This document shows positions 7,262 through 8,615 of a stretch of 8,615 bases of DNA, piece after piece (the stretch's first letter is position 1; the number at the start of each line of letters is the position of its first letter). The position numbers and the translations under genes are program-made. Source of the stretch: an uncultured Gammaproteobacteria bacterium (GTDB taxonomy: Bacteria > Pseudomonadota > Gammaproteobacteria > Chromatiales > Chromatiaceae). The notes below the pieces were generated by a model. That model did no database searches. It saw only the letters and a list, made by a program, of their open reading frames with translations, and was not told the origin of the DNA. The stretch is from the NCBI GenBank assembly GCA_937926265.1, contig CALAZS010000154.1, forward strand, positions 1 to 8,615, written 5' to 3'.

Positions 7262-7681
7262 TCAGATTCTTGTCCAGACCTGGCTCCCCTTGAAGGGGCC
7301 GTATCTGCCTTCGATTCTCAAAGTGTTGTTATCTTCCAGGTATAATGTTGCGGATATCGTCTTCTTTTTTTTAGGTTGGTAAATAGTCCCGCAACAATAG
7401 CTCTTCTCATTTTCCCGTTTGAAGTCTTTGAGCAGAATTATTTTGCCTTGTGACTCAATTCGTTTCTGCGCTTTTGGATCTTCGGACCCCTTCAATTGTC
7501 CATAATACTTCCCATTCTCCTCGTATATTGAAATAATTGCTCCATTCTTAGGATCTTTCCAGTCTCCTTCAATGGTGCTCTGTGCTGTTACCGAAGGGAG
7601 ACAATACGAATAAAGACACATCGAAATGATCAATACAAATATCCTTGAAAAGGAACTACCGTAATACGCGAAAATTCTCAT
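7262..7681 (-). CDS. Secreted DUF2147-family protein
   Basis: A 139-residue exported protein. An N-terminal signal peptide (about 1-33, hydrophobic core RIFVLIISMCLYSYCL, likely cut after VTA) precedes a small beta-rich domain. The family pattern is visible: a GDW near the start (39-41), GAIISIYEENGKYYGQLKG (47-65), and the C-terminal run ISATLYLEDNNTLRIEGRYG, with GSQVWTRI at the end. This matches DUF2147 proteins (G.W....G, charged strand, L.vrGy.g....W.R). The usual DPENGK-like stretch before the last strands is replaced by a basic QPKKKKT (102-108). The function of the family is not known; members are periplasmic and often occur with envelope-related genes. The start agrees with a predicted transcript start about 20 nt upstream. 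A perfect LytTR-like operator upstream suggests control by the regulator of the neighbouring operon. Confidence 0.85.
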   Translation of the reverse strand: MRIFAYYGSSFSRIFVLIISMCLYSYCLPSVTAQSTIEGDWKDPKNGAIISIYEENGKYYGQLKGSEDPKAQKRIESQGKIILLKDFKRENEKSYCCGTIYQPKKKKTISATLYLEDNNTLRIEGRYGPFKGSQVWTRI

Positions 7682-7708
7682 TCAATTCGATTTTTAAGTT
7701 TTCTGTCT

Positions 7709-7716
7709 CGAACTTA
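7709..7716 (-). promoter_or_regulatory. Candidate -7 element of the DUF2147 gene
   Basis: On the minus strand this reads TAAGTTCG, a 7/8 match to TAnnTTTG. It predicts a transcript start near 7702 and a leader of about 20 nt. No clear -33 TTTG is present at the usual distance. It is separated by 35 bp from the nearest LytTR-like box, exactly as at the efflux operon. Each element alone is a weak match, and the equal spacing is the main support. Confidence 0.45.
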
Positions 7717-7751
7717 GGCAGAAGATCTAATGTTCAATAGAAATAATTGGG

Positions 7752-7782
7752 TGAATTGAACATTTGTGCTTTTGAATTGAAC
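7752..7782 (-). promoter_or_regulatory. Candidate LytTR operator upstream of the DUF2147 gene
   Basis: Two identical 10-bp direct repeats, GTTCAATTCA on the minus strand (7782-7773 and 7761-7752), lie exactly 21 bp apart, two helical turns. Each is preceded by a copy of ACAAATG (7789-7783 and 7767-7761), giving a repeat unit of 16-17 bp with a 1-bp offset between the two parts. The arrangement is that of a LytTR operator, and the same box recurs upstream of the TolC gene. It lies 70 bp before the DUF2147 start codon. Confidence 0.72.
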
Positions 7783-7952
7783 CATTTGTCCCTATACAGG
7801 TTAATGCTTTGTTACCGAATTATATTTTTAATAATCACCTGTTACGGTAATCTTTCAAGATTCTTTTTCTTTAATTTCGAAGCAGTATCAAATCAACCCA
7901 AAATCCAATAAAAAATTGGTTCACAAATCGTCAACACAGACATTGGAATTAC

Positions 7953-7980
7953 GGAATACCCTATAAAATATAGGGGTTCC
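7953..7980. repeat. Strong hairpin before the tRNA-end-like sequence
   Basis: CCCTATA (7959-7965) and TATAGGG (7969-7975) form a perfect 7-bp stem with an AAA loop. GGAA (7953-7956) and TTCC (7977-7980) extend it past a U-G pair and a bulged A. On the plus strand it lies just before the T-loop-like sequence at 7989-7999. It could be a remnant arm of a decayed tRNA or an independent structure; neither can be proved here. Confidence 0.5.
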
Positions 7981-7985
7981 AGCCG

Positions 7986-8011
7986 AGGGTTTAAATCCTG
8001 CCGTGGTCACT
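7986..8011 (+). pseudogene. Sequence resembling a tRNA 3' end (T-arm half and acceptor)
   Basis: The sequence has a T-loop-like GGTTTAAATCC, then CCTGC (possible 3' half of the T-stem), CGTGGTC (possible acceptor half), and A in the discriminator position. The consensus loop C56 is replaced by T, and the 5' T-stem half pairs poorly with CCTGC. No GACCACG acceptor half or D-arm is present upstream, so no whole tRNA can be folded. A perfect parental stem would be GCAGG/CCTGC. I treat it as a tRNA-derived fragment at moderate to low confidence. Confidence 0.4.
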
Positions 8012-8015
8012 TAAG

Positions 8016-8133
8016 AATGAAAAGCTCGCCAGAATGGCGGGCTTTTTTCGTCTGAGCGCGGCAACAAGCTTGCTTGATTGCCGAAGTGAAGGCGGAAAAA
8101 GAGACAAACCGAAGGTTTGGCGAGCTTTTCATT
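8016..8133. repeat. 118-bp palindromic element with 16-bp perfect terminal inverted repeats
   Basis: The ends are AATGAAAAGCTCGCCA (8016-8031) and its exact reverse complement (8118-8133). Inside are CTTTTTTCG (8042-8050) pairing with CGGAAAAAG (8093-8101, one G-U pair), CGGCAA/TTGCCG (8059-8064 and 8078-8083) around CAAGC/GCTTG, and CAAACC/GGTTTG (8105-8110 and 8114-8119). The whole can fold into one branched structure. The left arm can instead form the terminator at 8020-8048, and the two folds exclude each other. It resembles a MITE or REP/BIME-type palindromic unit. Confidence 0.75.
8020..8048 (+). terminator. Intrinsic terminator after the left tRNA-end-like repeat
   Basis: GCTCGCC (8024-8030) pairs with GGCGGGC (8036-8042; one G-U pair) around a 5-nt loop, with AAAA before the stem and six T residues after it (8043-8048). 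It is a well-formed plus-strand terminator, but no intact plus-strand gene lies upstream. It may be left over from a tRNA transcript whose 3' end is copied just before it. Confidence 0.75.
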
Positions 8134-8186
8134 TAGACTACGGAGCTACAAGGAAAACGGAGCGCAGCGACGTAATCCTGAGTCTA
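8134..8186. repeat. Inverted repeat enclosing the first 31-bp repeat
   Basis: TAGACT (8134-8139) and AGTCTA (8181-8186) are exact inverted repeats that abut the palindromic element on the left and enclose the first copy of the 31-bp repeat. Inside, AGGA/TCCT and ACG/CGT can pair with an AA/AA internal loop. Confidence 0.5.
8150..8180 (+). repeat. 31-bp direct repeat, copy 1
   Basis: The sequence opens AAGGAAAACGG, continues with a GCGCAGCGACG core and ends GTAATCCTG. It matches 30 of 31 bases with copy 2 at 8295-8325 (A/C difference at 8161 versus 8306). The repeat is GC-rich compared with its surroundings. Confidence 0.85.
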
Positions 8187-8187
8187 C

Positions 8188-8211
8188 AGTCGGCAGTACC
8201 AGTTGGCAGTA
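8188..8211 (+). repeat. Imperfect tandem 11-mer with 13-bp period
   Basis: AGTCGGCAGTA (8188-8198) and AGTTGGCAGTA (8201-8211) differ at one base and are separated by CC. A related CCAGTCGGC occurs at 8402-8410. It is a short simple repeat of unknown role. Confidence 0.6.
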
Positions 8212-8217
8212 AGAAGG

Positions 8218-8238
8218 GTTCAAAGTTCAAGGTTCAAA
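8218..8238 (+). repeat. Three tandem GTTCAAR heptamers
   Basis: GTTCAAA, GTTCAAG and GTTCAAA follow each other without gaps. This is a short tandem array with a period of 7 bp, in a region with no gene. The GTTCAA part resembles the LytTR-like box, but the period and missing TTCA half argue against a regulatory link. Confidence 0.7.
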
Positions 8239-8294
8239 AAGAATTCAATCCAGCCTACCGAGATGCAGGGTTTGCATTTTCAGGCGGGAGCACA

Positions 8295-8325
8295 AAGGAA
8301 AACGGCGCGCAGCGACGTAATCCTG
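8295..8325 (+). repeat. 31-bp direct repeat, copy 2
   Basis: Second copy of the repeat at 8150-8180, 145 bp downstream, 30 of 31 bases identical. Its last bases (TCCTG) also form the left arm of the hairpin at 8321-8347. Confidence 0.85.
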
Positions 8326-8399
8326 CCTTACCATATGTACGGCAGGATGCCAGCGCACCAGCTGGCTCCTCCTTATCAAAGGTCTACCAGACCTTTGAT
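8321..8399. repeat. Run of three hairpins
   Basis: Three perfect inverted repeats stand side by side: TCCTGCC/GGCAGGA (8321-8327 and 8341-8347, 13-nt loop), GCCAGC/GCTGGC (8349-8354 and 8361-8366, 6-nt loop), and ATCAAAGGTCT/AGACCTTTGAT (8375-8385 and 8389-8399, 3-nt loop). None is followed by a T-run. Together with the palindromic element they make this region strongly structured on either strand. Confidence 0.75.
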
Positions 8400-8450
8400 T
8401 GCCAGTCGGCCCCCTGCCGTGGTCACTGAAATTTGTATTGATTTGAATTG

Positions 8451-8490
8451 AAAACCCAGTAAATGATCTGATTTGCTGGGTTTTGTCTTT
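8451..8490 (+). terminator. Intrinsic terminator after the right tRNA-end-like repeat
   Basis: AAAACCCAGTAAAT (8451-8464) pairs with ATTTGCTGGGTTTT (8471-8484): 14 bp with one T-G wobble and a 6-nt loop, followed by GTCTTT. The A-run before and T-run after the GC core make it potentially bidirectional. No plus-strand gene is visible upstream; minus-strand transcripts entering from the right would also meet it. Confidence 0.75.
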
Positions 8491-8615
8491 ATGAAGTAGC
8501 TCGTTTTGAAGGAATTTATCATCAGAATAAATGGGTCAAAACCTGATAAGAAGGTCACATTTCGGTCACACCTAAATTCAAATAGGTAACAGTGGGACCT
8601 TTTTAGATTTTTAAG

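Larger units (their letters stand above)
7997..8427. repeat. Repeat cassette between two 15-bp direct repeats
   Basis: CCTGCCGTGGTCACT occurs at 7997-8011 and again, identical, at 8413-8427, 416 bp apart. Only the left copy is preceded by a T-loop-like sequence. Each copy is followed by a strong plus-strand terminator (8020-8048 and 8451-8484). The space between holds a 118-bp palindromic element, two 31-bp direct repeats, tandem heptamers and three short hairpins. The layout resembles attL/attR around a small non-autonomous insertion in a tRNA 3' end, or repeated local duplication. No integrase is present. Confidence 0.55.
7783..8615. other. Gene-free repeat-rich intergenic region
   Basis: I see no credible protein gene in this 830-bp stretch. 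The left part (7783-7950) is AT-rich with minor inverted repeats (TTACCG at 7812-7817 with CGGTAA at 7845-7850; AATCTT/AAGATT at 7849-7862). From 7953 to 8484 it is packed with hairpins and direct repeats, listed separately. Open frames at 8034-8429, 8203-8451 and 8376-8558 cross these repeats and have no protein-like character. The right end (8490-8615) shows only a GGTCACA repeat with an 11-bp period (8553-8570). Confidence 0.7.

Noticed and set aside
7681..7690. A further LytTR-like box (TTCAATTCG) at the DUF2147 start codon
   Set aside because: It is in the opposite orientation, has one mismatch, and has no partner 21 bp away.
7920..8011. A complete tRNA gene ending at 8011
   Set aside because: The T-loop-like and acceptor-like 3' parts are present, but no matching 5' acceptor (GACCACG), D-arm or proper anticodon arm exists upstream, and the T-stem pairs poorly.
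7997..8427. CRISPR array
   Set aside because: Repeats differ in length and spacing, only two copies of any long unit occur, and no cas gene is present.
8187..8430. Integron attC-like recombination sites
   Set aside because: Hairpins are present, but no GTTRRRY core-site pair, no cassette ORF and no integrase were seen.
8444..8453. A LytTR-like box TGAATTGAAA near the right terminator
   Set aside because: No second box lies 21 bp to either side and no promoter or gene follows it.
8034..8558. Open frames at 8034-8429, 8203-8451 (plus) and 8376-8558 (minus) as genes
   Set aside because: They run through palindromes and direct repeats, overlap each other, and their translations show no domain or signal and repeat low-complexity patterns from the DNA repeats.

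Overview
The window looks like chromosome of a Bacteroidota, probably a flavobacterium. The evidence is weak or absent Shine-Dalgarno sequences, promoter -7 elements resembling TAnnTTTG, a LytTR response regulator paired with an HFLFN-type sensor kinase, and tRNA-end/short-repeat mosaics between genes. The species cannot be named from the sequence. All convincing protein genes (eight) are on the minus strand, so transcription runs right to left.

Layout from right to left. 7783-8615 carries no credible gene. It is a mosaic of inverted and direct repeats at 7997-8427, bracketed by two copies of a 15-bp sequence resembling a tRNA 3' end, with two strong plus-strand terminators. Next come a secreted DUF2147-type protein (7262-7681) and a lipoprotein of unknown function (6488-7153), separated by a 108-bp gap holding three hairpins and closed by a clear intrinsic terminator at 6426-6451. 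Then a tightly packed six-gene operon spans 6217 to 138, with gaps of 10, 3, 11, 11 and 3 bp: TolC-type outer-membrane protein, lipid-anchored MacA/HlyD-type adaptor, MacB/FtsX-type permease, LolD/MacB-type ATPase, LytS/YehU-type histidine kinase and LytTR response regulator.

The operon reads as a complete tripartite ABC efflux system that carries its own two-component regulator. The main new observation is regulatory. Upstream of the DUF2147 gene there is a perfect direct repeat, GTTCAATTCA on the minus strand, with a 21-bp period. Upstream of the TolC gene there is a matching pair, GATCAGTTCA and GTTCAATTCA, also with a 21-bp period. In both cases 35 bp separates the promoter-proximal box from a 7/8 match to the Bacteroidota -7 element. 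Repeats of 9-10 bp spaced by two helical turns are the known form of LytTR operators. The likely picture is that the last-encoded response regulator controls its own efflux operon and also the DUF2147/lipoprotein unit, making one eight-gene envelope-response locus. The signal and the exported substrate cannot be read from the sequence.
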